The translations under genes and the position numbers were made by a program. Shown here one piece after another: positions 1 to 7,919 of a stretch of 28,803 nt of DNA. The stretch's first letter is position 1. Every line of letters starts with the position of its first letter. Origin of the DNA: UBA2882 sp964619485 (GTDB lineage Bacteria; Bacillota; Clostridia; Lachnospirales; Lachnospiraceae); the NCBI GenBank assembly GCA_964619485.1, contig CAZUCI010000039.1:1-28803 (forward strand). Reading direction: 5' to 3'. The notes beneath the pieces are model-generated. The model was not told the DNA's origin and did not search any database. It worked only from the letters and a program-made list of their open reading frames with translations.

Positions 1-1898
1 ATATAGAAGTACCAGCGGATTGCATCAGCGCCATATGCTTCAAGTGCATCAAATGGGTCTACTGCATTTCCTTTGGATTTACTCATCTTCTGTCCGTTCT
101 CATCCTGAACGTGACCCAAAACGATAACATTTTCATATGGAGCCTTGTTAAATAATAAGGTAGACTCTGCCAACAGAGAATAGAACCATCCACGAGTCTG
201 ATCCACTGCCTCGGAAATAAACTGAGCCGGGAACTGTGCTTCAAAGAGTTCTTTATTCTCAAATGGATAATGGTGCTGTGCAAATGGCATTGCTCCTGAA
301 TCAAACCAGCAGTCGATAACCTCTGGCACACGCTTCATGGTGCCGCCGCATTTTGGACATTTGATTGTGATTGCATCAATGTATGGACGATGAAGCTCTA
401 CTGTTTTAGCTGCTTCATTTCCACTTAACTGAGCCAGCTCTTCACGGCTGCCTACAGATTCCATCTCTCCGCATTCCTCACAGGCCCAGACATTTAATGG
501 AGTACCCCAATAACGGTTACGGGAAACACCCCAGTCCTGAATGTTCTCCAACCAGTCGCCGAAACGGCCTTTTCCAATGGACTCCGGAATCCAGTTTACC
601 GTGTTGTTGTTGCGGATCAAATCCTCTTTTACTGCGGTCATCTTGATGAACCAGGATTCACGTGCATAGTAGATCAGAGGAGTATCGCATCTCCAGCAGA
701 ATGGGTAATCATGTTCAAACTTGGGAGCATCAAATAAAAGACCACGCTCATCTAAATCAACCAGTACCTTTGGATCTGCATCCTTTACAAATAAACCGGC
801 AAATGGAGTTTCCTCTGTTAAATTACCTTTTCCATCAACCAGCTGGATGAAAGGAAGGTCATTTTCACGGCCAACTCTTGCATCGTCCTCACCAAATGCA
901 GGTGCAATATGAACGATACCTGTACCATCTGTCAGAGTAACGTAGTTATCTGCTGTTACAAAGTGTGCTTTCTTTTTCTGTTTTGCAGCAATGTCAGCTG
1001 CACAGCTGTATAATGGCTCGTATTCCATACCTACCAAATCATTTCCAACGTAGGTTTCCAGTACCTCATAAGCCTTCTTTCCGTCCTCTGCCAGCTTTTT
1101 GCCAAGAACAGTATCAAGCAGTGCTTCTGCCATAATATAGGTATAACCGTCAACTGCTTTTACTTTTGCATAGGTCTCCTGTGGGTTTACACAGAGAGCC
1201 GTATTACTTGGCAGTGTCCATGGAGTTGTGGTCCATGCAAGGAAGTACTCATCTTTGTTAACCAGCTTGAAGCGAACGGTTGCGGAACGTTCTTTGACTG
1301 CCTTGTAGCCCTGGGCTACCTCATGAGAAGACAATGGGGTTCCACATCTTGGGCAGTAAGGAACGATTTTGAAGCCCTTGTATAATAAGCCCTTTTTCCA
1401 GATTTCCTTTAATGCCCACCACTCAGACTCGATAAAGTCATCATGATAAGTTACATAAGGATCATCCATATCAGCCCAGAAACCAACGGTTCCTGAAAAG
1501 TCTTCCCACATGCCTTTATATTTCCAGACACTTTCCTTACATCTCTGAATAAATGGGTCTAAACCGTATTCCTCAATCTGCTCTTTTCCATCCAGGCCAA
1601 GTGCCTTCTCAACCTCCAGCTCAACCGGTAAGCCGTGGGTATCCCATCCGGCTTTACGTGGAACCATATAGCCTTTCATGGTACGGTATCTTGGAATCAT
1701 ATCCTTGATAACACGAGTCAGAACATGACCGATATGTGGCTTTCCGTTTGCGGTTGGCGGTCCGTCATAGAAGGTATAGGTAGGTCCCTCTTTACGGCTG
1801 TCCATACTCTTCTGGAAAATATGGTTCTCACGCCAAAATTTCTCTGTTTCTTTTTCGTGCTCTACGAAATTGACATTCGTCTCAACTTTGTTGTACAT
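1..1898 (-). CDS. ileS: Isoleucyl-tRNA synthetase, eukaryote-like type, 5' part only
   Basis: Charges tRNA-Ile in the cytosol. About 632 codons are present; the 3' end lies beyond the left edge (full-length members of this type have roughly 1,040 residues). The N-terminal catalytic domain shows GPPTANGKPHIGH, with the HIGH motif at residues 55-58, then GWDTHGLPVELEVEK. The CP1 editing domain shows WTTTPWTLPSNTA, the second half of the Rossmann fold shows CWFDSGAMPFAQ, and KMSKS is at residues 604-608. The GWDTHGLPVELEVEK wording is that of the IleRS2 (eukaryote-like) group rather than of B. subtilis IleS. The ATG is preceded by AAGGAG with 6 bases between. It is expressed from the T-box leader just upstream. 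Identity is certain; the type-2 assignment is from motif wording and is likely. Confidence 0.97.
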   Translation of the reverse strand, partial: MYNKVETNVNFVEHEKETEKFWRENHIFQKSMDSRKEGPTYTFYDGPPTANGKPHIGHVLTRVIKDMIPRYRTMKGYMVPRKAGWDTHGLPVELEVEKALGLDGKEQIEEYGLDPFIQRCKESVWKYKGMWEDFSGTVGFWADMDDPYVTYHDDFIESEWWALKEIWKKGLLYKGFKIVPYCPRCGTPLSSHEVAQGYKAVKERSATVRFKLVNKDEYFLAWTTTPWTLPSNTALCVNPQETYAKVKAVDGYTYIMAEALLDTVLGKKLAEDGKKAYEVLETYVGNDLVGMEYEPLYSCAADIAAKQKKKAHFVTADNYVTLTDGTGIVHIAPAFGEDDARVGRENDLPFIQLVDGKGNLTEETPFAGLFVKDADPKVLVDLDERGLLFDAPKFEHDYPFCWRCDTPLIYYARESWFIKMTAVKEDLIRNNNTVNWIPESIGKGRFGDWLENIQDWGVSRNRYWGTPLNVWACEECGEMESVGSREELAQLSGNEAAKTVELHRPYIDAITIKCPKCGGTMKRVPEVIDCWFDSGAMPFAQHHYPFENKELFEAQFPAQFISEAVDQTRGWFYSLLAESTLLFNKAPYENVIVLGHVQDENGQKMSKSKGNAVDPFDALEAYGADAIRWYFY

Positions 1899-1963
1899 TT
1901 TGTGCTCCTTCCATAAATGAAACAATTCTGCCTCGTCGCTTTTGCAACCAAACATGATAAAAT

Positions 1964-1995
1964 AAAAAAACTCCCGCCCGCAAAAGGACGAAAGT
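1964..1995 (-). terminator. T-box intrinsic terminator
   Basis: In transcript direction CTTTCGTCC, a TTTTGC loop and GGGCGGGAG form a 9-bp stem including G-U pairs, followed by seven T. The 5' arm is the segment that would otherwise pair with the T-box sequence in the antiterminator. Confidence 0.9.
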
Positions 1996-2208
1996 TAAAA
2001 TTCGATTACCACCTGTTGCATACTCCTGACGGATCAGTTCATATGTTTTCCCATAACGTGGGAAGTACGTCAGTGCTTACTTGGTTTCAGCCTGCGGCTT
2101 GGAAGTGATATTCCAAAACTTTCTACTCGTGCCGGTCTCACACCATCACCGGTTCGCTTTGCCTTTGAAAAGCTTTGTACTGTCTTCGTCAACGCCTTTT
2201 TCGATATC
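1964..2208 (-). promoter_or_regulatory. T-box leader riboswitch for ileS (Ile, AUC specifier)
   Basis: Minus-strand leader RNA between the ileS promoter and gene. Stem I carries GGTGTGAGACCGGC and the specifier-loop text GGAATATCAC, in which ATC (2107-2109) reads as an isoleucine codon followed by a purine. The T-box itself lies at about 2005-2019 as ACAGGTGGTAATCG; its UGGU bulge would pair with the ACCA end of an uncharged tRNA with discriminator A, as in tRNA-Ile. The terminator follows directly. Known mechanism: uncharged tRNA-Ile stabilises the antiterminator and allows ileS transcription. The predicted tRNA matches the downstream gene, which supports the call. Confidence 0.93.
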
Positions 2209-2214
2209 GTTAGT

Positions 2215-2244
2215 ATTATAATTCTGTAGAAAGAGGCTTGTCAA
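2215..2244 (-). promoter_or_regulatory. Sigma-A promoter of ileS
   Basis: On the minus strand TTGACA (2239-2244), an 18-base spacer and TATAAT (2215-2220): consensus hexamers. Transcription would start near 2208, giving a leader of about 310 bases that contains the T-box. Confidence 0.85.
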
Positions 2245-2382
2245 CCCGAAAGCTGATATTTTTTGCATGAATGATGTGCTTTTTACTAGGAATTATGTTC
2301 TTATTGATGGTATACTATTACAAATTGCATTTCTATTTGTTAGTTGATGAATTAATAAATGGCGATTTTCATAGCATTTTAT

Positions 2383-2412
2383 CTGTCTTGTCACCTGTGT
2401 TGACAGCGTGTC
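2383..2412 (+). promoter_or_regulatory. Candidate operator (NiaR-like) over the MFS-pncB promoter
   Basis: The -35 region is embedded in overlapping inverted repeats. CTGTC (2383-2387) and GACAG (2402-2406) are 24-bp outer arms around a CA...TG centre, and GACAGCGTGTC (2402-2412) is a second short palindrome sharing the right arm. NiaR (YrxA), the niacin repressor of Firmicutes, is reported to control niacin salvage genes through GACA/TGTC-type palindromes, and the downstream gene is pncB. The site is seen; assigning it to NiaR is inference, since no niaR gene is in the window. Confidence 0.45.
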
Positions 2413-2428
2413 TAAAAAAGACTAAAAT
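2400..2428 (+). promoter_or_regulatory. Sigma-A promoter of the MFS-pncB operon
   Basis: TTGACA (2400-2405), 17-base spacer, TAAAAT (2423-2428). Transcription from about 2435 starts downstream of the far-upstream ATG at 2271, which argues that translation starts at 2463. The 155 bases between this promoter and the ileS promoter hold no gene I can support. Confidence 0.85.
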
Positions 2429-2440
2429 AGGGAAAGCTTT

Positions 2441-2455
2441 CGTTTCCCGGAAACG
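2441..2455 (+). repeat. Inverted repeat in the 5' leader of the MFS-pncB mRNA
   Basis: CGTTTCC and GGAAACG arms separated by one base (extendable to 17 bp), just upstream of the GAGGAA ribosome binding site. With a one-base gap it is more likely a DNA-binding site than an RNA hairpin. Binding factor unknown. Confidence 0.4.
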
Positions 2456-2462
2456 AGGAACT

Positions 2463-3719
2463 ATGAAGAATAAAAAACTGAGCAGGACTGAGATAAGCTG
2501 GATCCTATATGATGTGGCAAATTCCGCTTTTACCATGATTATCACTGCAACGATTCCCATCTATTTTCGTTCCATGGCAACCGAAGCGGGGATCTCAGCA
2601 CAGCATGCAACCTCTATCTGGGGAACCTCTACCTCTGCGGCCCTCCTGATTCTGGCAGTTCTATCTCCGATACTCGGTGCATTGGCTGATTATCAGAATA
2701 TGAAGAAAAAGCTTTTTGCCTGGTTTCTATCTCTCAGTATTGTAGGCGGAATGGCTGCTATCTTTGTGCCGACCTGGATTTCCTTCCTGGTCTGTGTCAT
2801 CATTGCCCGAATGGGATATGCCGCCTGTAATATCTTTTACGATGCAATGCTGGTGGATGTGACCGATGATGAACACATGGACATTATTTCTTCCATGGGC
2901 TTTGCCTTTGGATATATCGGAAGCTGTATTCCTTTTATTATGGGAATTCTTCTGATTCTGACCACGCCCTTTGGCCTTGATACCATTACGGCAACTAAAA
3001 TCTCTTTCTTTATTACCATCATCTGGTGGCTTTTACTGAGCATTCCTCTTTTAAAAAATGTGAAGCAGAACCATTACCTGAGGCCACGGAAGAAATTTGT
3101 AGCCCACTCCTTCAAAAGACTGGCTGTCACCTTTGTGAAGCTGCGCCGGAACAGGAAGCTTCTCTACTACATCCTGGGATACTTCTTCTATATTGATGGC
3201 GTATATACTATCATCTCCATGGCAACTACCTACGGCGGCGAGGTTGGCATCGATTCCACTCAGATGATTTTAGCCCTGCTGCTGACTCAGTTTGTGGCCT
3301 TTCCATTCAGTATTCTCAGTGCCAAATTTGCAGAGCGCTTTGGAACCATCCGTGTCATGAAGGTGTACATCATTCTTTACATGGGTATCTGTACCTTTGG
3401 GTATGGGCTTGACACTGCTGCTGAATTCTGGATTCTTGCTCTTTGCGTCGGTGTCTGCCAGGGTGGTATTCAGGCGCTGTCCAGGTCTCAGTTTGGCAAG
3501 ATGATTCCCAAAAAAGAATCCAGCGAATACTTTGGTTTCTTTGATATTTTCGGGAAATTTGCAGATTTCTTTGGACCATTATTGCTGTCTGCATGCGCTT
3601 TCTTTTTACATAGTTCAAAATATGGTGTATTATCATTAATAATATTGTTTGCAATCGGTTTCTGCTTCCTTTGCAAATCAGAAAAACTTATGAAAGCAGA
3701 GAACTTGGAGGAAAAATAA
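2463..3719 (+). CDS. UMF1/Atg22-type MFS transporter, probably niacin-linked
   Basis: Polytopic inner-membrane transporter of 418 residues, the usual size for the bacterial UMF1 family of the major facilitator superfamily. The N-terminus contains the family-typical SWILYDVANSAF, followed by about 11-12 hydrophobic segments and a basic cytoplasmic loop around residues 200-225. The open frame extends upstream to 2271, but the ATG at 2463 has GAGGAA just upstream, lies 28 bases after a predicted transcription start, and removes an N-terminal extension absent from the family. The stop codon abuts the pncB start (TAAATG), so the two are co-transcribed. Substrate is not evident from sequence; the pairing with pncB and the operator suggest a pyridine such as nicotinate or nicotinamide (inference). 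Confidence 0.88.
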   Translation: MKNKKLSRTEISWILYDVANSAFTMIITATIPIYFRSMATEAGISAQHATSIWGTSTSAALLILAVLSPILGALADYQNMKKKLFAWFLSLSIVGGMAAIFVPTWISFLVCVIIARMGYAACNIFYDAMLVDVTDDEHMDIISSMGFAFGYIGSCIPFIMGILLILTTPFGLDTITATKISFFITIIWWLLLSIPLLKNVKQNHYLRPRKKFVAHSFKRLAVTFVKLRRNRKLLYYILGYFFYIDGVYTIISMATTYGGEVGIDSTQMILALLLTQFVAFPFSILSAKFAERFGTIRVMKVYIILYMGICTFGYGLDTAAEFWILALCVGVCQGGIQALSRSQFGKMIPKKESSEYFGFFDIFGKFADFFGPLLLSACAFFLHSSKYGVLSLIILFAIGFCFLCKSEKLMKAENLEEK

Positions 3720-5174
3720 ATGGACAGACAAAATCTGACTCTGCTCACAGACCTATATGAGCTTACTATGATGCAGGGCTACTTCCGCAACAAGGATCAG
3801 AACGAAACCGTTATCTTCGATGCGTTCTTCCGCAACAACCCTATGGACGGAGGATATGCCATCTCATGTGGCCTCGAACAGGTCATTGATTTGATTAAGA
3901 ACCTGCACTTTTCCAAAGAAGACATTGACTATTTAGCCAGCCTTCATTTATTTGATCAGGAATTTCTGGATTACCTGAAGGATTTCAAATTTACCGGTGA
4001 TGTTTACGCTATTCCCGAGGGAAGTCTGATGTTCCCACGTGAGCCGATGGTAAAAGTAATTGCACCAATCATGCAGGCTCAGTTAGTGGAAACTGCTATT
4101 TTGAATATTGTAAATCATCAGAGTTTAATTGCCACCAAAGCATCCCGCGTCTGCTTTGCAGCAAGGGGAGACGGAATTATGGAATTCGGTCTGCGCCGTG
4201 CACAGGGGCCTGATGCAGGTATCTATGGAGCCCGCGCTGCCGTCATCGGCGGATGTATCGGAACCTCTAATGTCCTGGCCGGTCAGTTATTTGATGTTCC
4301 GGTTAAAGGAACTCATGCTCACAGCTGGATTATGAGTTTTCCTGATGAGTATACTGCCTTTAAAGCATATTCCGAAATTTATCCAGGTGCGTGTCTCTTA
4401 CTGGTAGACACCTATGACACATTAAAATCAGGTATTCCCAATGCAATCCGTGTCTTTACCGAGATGCGCGAAGCCGGAATTCCATTAAAAGGCTATGGTA
4501 TCCGCTTAGACAGTGGTGATCTTGCTTACCTTTCCAAAAAAGCCCGTAAGATGCTGGACGAAGCCGGTTTCCCGGACGCAGTCATCTCCGCATCCAATGA
4601 TTTGGACGAGTTCTTAATTGACTCTCTGAAGGTTCAGGGTGCCGCAATTACCTCCTGGGGTGTTGGCACTCACCTGATTACCTCCAAGGATTGTCCTTCC
4701 TTTGGTGGTGTATACAAGCTGGCTGCTGTGAAGGATGCAGATGGAAACTTTGTTCCTAAGATTAAGCTTTCCGAAAATACAAAAAAGATTACCAATCCAG
4801 GCAACAAAACCATTTACCGTATTTATGAAAAAGAATCCGGCAAAGTAAAAGCTGATTTGATCTGCCTTGTAGATGAAAAATTTGATGAGAACGAGCCAAT
4901 GCTTCTCTTTGATCCTTTAGAGCCATGGAAGAAAACCAGGTTAGCTGCAGGTACCTATACCCTGCGTGAAATGATGGTTCCCGTGTTCTTAAACGGAGAA
5001 TGTGTATATGAATCCCCTTCTGTTATGGAGATTCGTGAATACTGTAAACAGGAGCTTGATACGCTGTGGCCTGAAACTAGACGTCTTATTAATCCGCACA
5101 AGATTTATGTGGACTTATCCAAGAAGCTGTACGATATCAAAATCGAATTGCTCGGCCGCATGAGTGAATCATAA
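3720..5174 (+). CDS. pncB: Nicotinate phosphoribosyltransferase
   Basis: Converts nicotinate, PRPP and ATP to nicotinate mononucleotide, the first step of NAD salvage (Preiss-Handler pathway), in the cytosol. The 484 residues match the long Gram-positive NAPRTase type. Visible family motifs are LTDLYELTMMQGYF at the N-terminus, FDAFFRNNP, FGLRRAQGPDAG, GGCIGTSNVLAG, GTHAHSW (His199/His201, the region of the phospho-accepting His) and GIRLDSGDLAYLS for the PRPP-binding barrel. GGAGG lies inside the 3' end of the MFS gene, 9 bases before the ATG. It forms an operon with the upstream transporter and ends before a hairpin terminator. The ATG is the first codon after the upstream TAA. Confidence 0.96.
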   Translation: MDRQNLTLLTDLYELTMMQGYFRNKDQNETVIFDAFFRNNPMDGGYAISCGLEQVIDLIKNLHFSKEDIDYLASLHLFDQEFLDYLKDFKFTGDVYAIPEGSLMFPREPMVKVIAPIMQAQLVETAILNIVNHQSLIATKASRVCFAARGDGIMEFGLRRAQGPDAGIYGARAAVIGGCIGTSNVLAGQLFDVPVKGTHAHSWIMSFPDEYTAFKAYSEIYPGACLLLVDTYDTLKSGIPNAIRVFTEMREAGIPLKGYGIRLDSGDLAYLSKKARKMLDEAGFPDAVISASNDLDEFLIDSLKVQGAAITSWGVGTHLITSKDCPSFGGVYKLAAVKDADGNFVPKIKLSENTKKITNPGNKTIYRIYEKESGKVKADLICLVDEKFDENEPMLLFDPLEPWKKTRLAAGTYTLREMMVPVFLNGECVYESPSVMEIREYCKQELDTLWPETRRLINPHKIYVDLSKKLYDIKIELLGRMSES

Positions 5175-5205
5175 GATGCACATTTACTAATTGATTATAT
5201 GTAAA

Positions 5206-5250
5206 GAAAGCTTCCTGGTTTTTTGGTCAGGGAGCTTTCTTATTTCTTAT
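5206..5250. terminator. Hairpin terminator between pncB and spoVT, probably bidirectional
   Basis: GAAAGCTTCCTG and CAGGGAGCTTTC form a 12-bp stem with one G-T pair and a 10-base loop. The plus strand continues TTATTTCTT and the minus strand TTTACATAT, so both have imperfect U tracts. Its place between two converging genes fits use from both sides. Confidence 0.75.
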
Positions 5251-5267
5251 GGAATATAATGTGCCGT

Positions 5268-5816
5268 CTACTGCTCCATCTGCCTTCCAAGAAAGGCGGC
5301 CGCAGACTGAGCCAGCTTTTTCTCCACTTCACCCATTTTGTCCTTATCCTCAATTTCAAGCAGCACAACTGCACCAATCACATCTCCCTCACAGATAATA
5401 GGAGCTACCATCTCCTGGGCATAGCTGTCTGTGGATTCATCTGTGATTTCCAGAAATTTCTTTTCTCCCTTGGTCGCCAGTATGGTTTCTCTTCGTTCCA
5501 TGGCATCCTCCAGTGCTCTGCTGATTCCTTTTCCATTAAATGCTTTTCCACCGCCTCCGGCCGCAGCTATAAACTGGTCTCTGTCTGCAATCAGCGAAAT
5601 TTTACCCGAAACCTGAGCCAGGCTTTCCACATACTGCTTGGCAAAGGAGCTCATCTCTCCAATGGGAGAATACTTTTTCAATACAATTTCTCCTTCTCTG
5701 CCTGTAAATATCTCTAAGGGATCACTTTCACGTATGCGGAGTGTCCTTCTAATTTCCTTGGGAATTACAATTCTGCCTAAATCGTCGATTCGTCTTACAA
5801 TCCCTGTTGCTTTCAA
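5268..5816 (-). CDS. spoVT: Stage V sporulation protein T (AbrB/GAF regulator), TTG start
   Basis: Transcription factor acting in the forespore late in sporulation (sigma-G regulon in Bacillus). An N-terminal AbrB swapped-hairpin DNA-binding domain (TGIVRRIDDLGRIVIPKEIR and on, residues 4-50) is followed by a GAF domain from about residue 60. The open frame begins at an ATG at 5840, but that ATG lies upstream of the GGAGG. The TTG at 5816 sits 10 bases after GGAGG and gives an N-terminus of (M)KATGIVRR, matching known SpoVT proteins, with 182 residues against 178 in B. subtilis. It is the strongest evidence for an endospore former. It is a single gene. An ATTATA at 5890-5895 is a possible -10 on the minus strand but lacks a good -35. 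Confidence 0.95.
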   Translation of the reverse strand: MKATGIVRRIDDLGRIVIPKEIRRTLRIRESDPLEIFTGREGEIVLKKYSPIGEMSSFAKQYVESLAQVSGKISLIADRDQFIAAAGGGGKAFNGKGISRALEDAMERRETILATKGEKKFLEITDESTDSYAQEMVAPIICEGDVIGAVVLLEIEDKDKMGEVEKKLAQSAAAFLGRQMEQ

Positions 5817-5983
5817 GATAAAAATACCTCCATTTGTCATAATAGTTACTAATTATTTTTCTGCTTCTATTATTTGTAAATGGAGGTTAATTATACCTGA
5901 TTTTTTTATTTTCGCTTTTTATTGAATGGCAAATAAAGATTTTTATCAATACTTTTCGCATACATTTCTTCCTCACATACTTA

Positions 5984-6012
5984 TTGACATCCCATAGGGA
6001 AACTGATACACT
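5984..6012 (+). promoter_or_regulatory. Sigma-A promoter of the acyl-CoA synthetase gene
   Basis: TTGACA (5984-5989), 17-base spacer, TACACT (6007-6012) preceded by TGA. A leader of about 65 bases follows. Confidence 0.82.
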
Positions 6013-6021
6013 GAATCCAAA

Positions 6022-6056
6022 GGCGCTTTATTGGTTAAAAGCGTTGAAGCGCTAAT
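6022..6056 (+). promoter_or_regulatory. Palindrome-rich leader, cre-like site upstream of acyl-CoA synthetase
   Basis: The leader holds CGCTTT...AAAGCG arms and an overlapping AGCG(N5)GCGCT repeat. TTGAAGCGCTAATA matches the CcpA cre consensus with two mismatches. It sits just downstream of the predicted start of transcription, where a roadblock repressor would bind. Which protein uses it is unknown. Confidence 0.3.
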
Positions 6057-6083
6057 ATAAATAAATGTATCGAGGGAAAACAA

Positions 6084-7718
6084 ATGCCAATCACAGAGCT
6101 CTTGGAGCAAAATTGTAAAATGTACGGAAATGATATCTGCCTGGTGGAAATCAATCCGGAGGTAACTGAAAAACGCAGGGTAACCTGGAAGGAATATGAG
6201 CTGATGGAGCCATCTCCAGCTTCTTATTACCGACGTGAGATTACCTGGAATGTCTTTAATGAAAAGGCAAACCGCTTTGCCAACCTTTTGCTGTCCCGCG
6301 GCATCAAAAAAGGGGATAAGGTTGGAATTCTTCTTATGAACTGTCTGGAATGGCTGCCAATCTATTTTGGTATCTTAAAATCGGGAGCTTTAGCCGTTCC
6401 TTTAAATTTCCGCTACTCTTCCAGTGAAATCGAGTATTGTGTTGACCTTGCAGAGGTTGATATTCTGGTATTCGGTCCGGAATTCATCGGACGTGTGGAG
6501 GAAATTGCAGAGAATATCAGCAAAAACAGGCTTTTATTCTATGTGGGAGCAAACTGTCCTACCTTCGCAGAGGACTACAACTCCATGACTGCCAACTGCT
6601 CCAGTGCAACTCCACAGGTTTCCATTACTGACCAGGATGACGCAGCAATCTATTTTTCATCTGGAACAACGGGCTTTCCAAAGGCGATTTTACATAATCA
6701 TGAAAGTTTAATGCATTCCTGTAAGGTTGAGCAGAACCATCACGGTCAGAGTAGAAATGATGTATTTTTATGTATTCCGCCACTTTACCACACCGGTGCC
6801 AAAATGCATTGGTTTGGCTCTCTTTTATCCGGAAGTAAGGCTGTTCTGCTAAAGGGAACAAAACCGGAATATATTTTGGAAGCAGTTTCCAAAGAGAAAT
6901 GTACCATTGTATGGCTGTTAGTTCCATGGGCTCAGGATATTTTAGAGGCCATTGACAGTGGCCGTTTGAAATTGAGCAATTACCAGTTAGACCAGTGGAG
7001 ACTGATGCACATTGGTGCCCAGCCTGTTCCACCGTCCCTGATCAAGCACTGGAAGGAATATTTTCCAAATCACGAATATGATACCAACTATGGCCTCAGC
7101 GAGTCCATCGGACCAGGTGCTGTTCATCTTGGTGTTGGCAATATTCATAAGGTGGGCGCCATTGGTGTTCCCGGCTTTGGATGGGAATGTAAAATTGTTG
7201 ACCCGGAAGGGAACATCGTTCCACAGGGTGAGGTTGGTGAGCTTTGCTTAAAGGGCCCTGGCGTCATGACCTGCTACTATAACGATCCGGCTGCCACCGC
7301 AGAGGTACTAAAGGACGGATGGCTTTTCACCGGCGATATGGCACGACAGGACGAGGATGGCTTCTATTTCCTTGTTGACCGTAAAAAGGATGTCATTATC
7401 AGTGGTGGTGAAAATCTGTATCCTGTACAGATCGAAGACTTTATCCGCACCCACAATGCGGTTCATGATGTTGCCGTTATTGGTCTGCCTGACAAGCGTC
7501 TCGGTGAAATTGCTGCAGCAATTATTGAATTAAAGCCTGATGTGAACTGTACAGAAGAAGAGCTTGAGAATTTCTGCATGGCGCTTCCAAGATACAAACG
7601 ACCAAGAAAGATTATTTTTGATGAAATCCCAAGAAATCCAACCGGTAAAATAGAAAAACCGGTTCTTCGTGAGCGTTACAAGGTTGAGCGTCTGGTAGAA
7701 TCAGAGAATCAGGCATAA
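6084..7718 (+). CDS. Acyl-CoA synthetase, class I adenylate-forming enzyme
   Basis: Activates a carboxylic acid with ATP to an acyl-adenylate and then an acyl-CoA. The 544 residues carry all core motifs of the AMP-binding superfamily: the P-loop YFSSGTTGFPKA, the aromatic/acid-site motif YGLSES, TGD in WLFTGDMARQDEDG, the hinge RKKDVIISGGENLYP, and the C-terminal catalytic lysine in NPTGKIEKPVL. Between residues 33 and 60 the TW(K/N)x(Y/F) wording occurs twice, the first copy in an insert of about 22 residues; this looks like a subgroup trait. GAGGG lies 6 bases before the ATG. It is monocistronic by its promoter and terminator, but the next gene is an acyl-CoA thioesterase. Substrate is unknown; medium- or long-chain or branched acids are possible. 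Confidence 0.9.
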   Translation: MPITELLEQNCKMYGNDICLVEINPEVTEKRRVTWKEYELMEPSPASYYRREITWNVFNEKANRFANLLLSRGIKKGDKVGILLMNCLEWLPIYFGILKSGALAVPLNFRYSSSEIEYCVDLAEVDILVFGPEFIGRVEEIAENISKNRLLFYVGANCPTFAEDYNSMTANCSSATPQVSITDQDDAAIYFSSGTTGFPKAILHNHESLMHSCKVEQNHHGQSRNDVFLCIPPLYHTGAKMHWFGSLLSGSKAVLLKGTKPEYILEAVSKEKCTIVWLLVPWAQDILEAIDSGRLKLSNYQLDQWRLMHIGAQPVPPSLIKHWKEYFPNHEYDTNYGLSESIGPGAVHLGVGNIHKVGAIGVPGFGWECKIVDPEGNIVPQGEVGELCLKGPGVMTCYYNDPAATAEVLKDGWLFTGDMARQDEDGFYFLVDRKKDVIISGGENLYPVQIEDFIRTHNAVHDVAVIGLPDKRLGEIAAAIIELKPDVNCTEEELENFCMALPRYKRPRKIIFDEIPRNPTGKIEKPVLRERYKVERLVESENQA

Positions 7719-7781
7719 TAAATTCGTGTATTCCACACGGCTCCATAAACGGCACATGATAGGAAATATGAAAGAAATACG

Positions 7782-7821
7782 AAGGAGACAGGCTCTGTTT
7801 TACAGCTGTCTCCTTTTACTT
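7782..7821 (+). terminator. Intrinsic terminator after the acyl-CoA synthetase
   Basis: AAGGAGACAG and CTGTCTCCTT arms of 10 bp, with CTGT/ACAG pairing inside the loop, followed by TTACTTTT. Confidence 0.85.
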
Positions 7822-7836
7822 TTCGTTTTCCTGGGG

Positions 7837-7854
7837 TATAATTTATGGTATACT
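7837..7854 (+). promoter_or_regulatory. Possible promoter (-10 boxes) for thioesterase-symporter pair
   Basis: Two good -10 hexamers, TATAAT (7837-7842) and TATACT (7849-7854), lie 66-83 bases before the gene. No good -35 is seen at the right distance; TTTACT at 7815-7820 overlaps the terminator's T tract. Weak call. Confidence 0.4.
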
Positions 7855-7919
7855 TTTTAATGTAAGAGGATATCAGTCAATCCTTTTACCTGTCAAAATA
7901 ATAAACATCGAGGTTTTTT

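Noticed and set aside
1917..2108. Plus-strand frame over the T-box leader
   Set aside because: The stretch is explained by the minus-strand T-box RNA.
2271..2462. Upstream 64-codon extension of the MFS gene
   Set aside because: It lies mostly before the promoter and start of transcription, has no RBS, and is not part of the family's N-terminus.
5223..5717. Long plus-strand frame over spoVT
   Set aside because: Antisense shadow of spoVT; no RBS and no recognisable domain.
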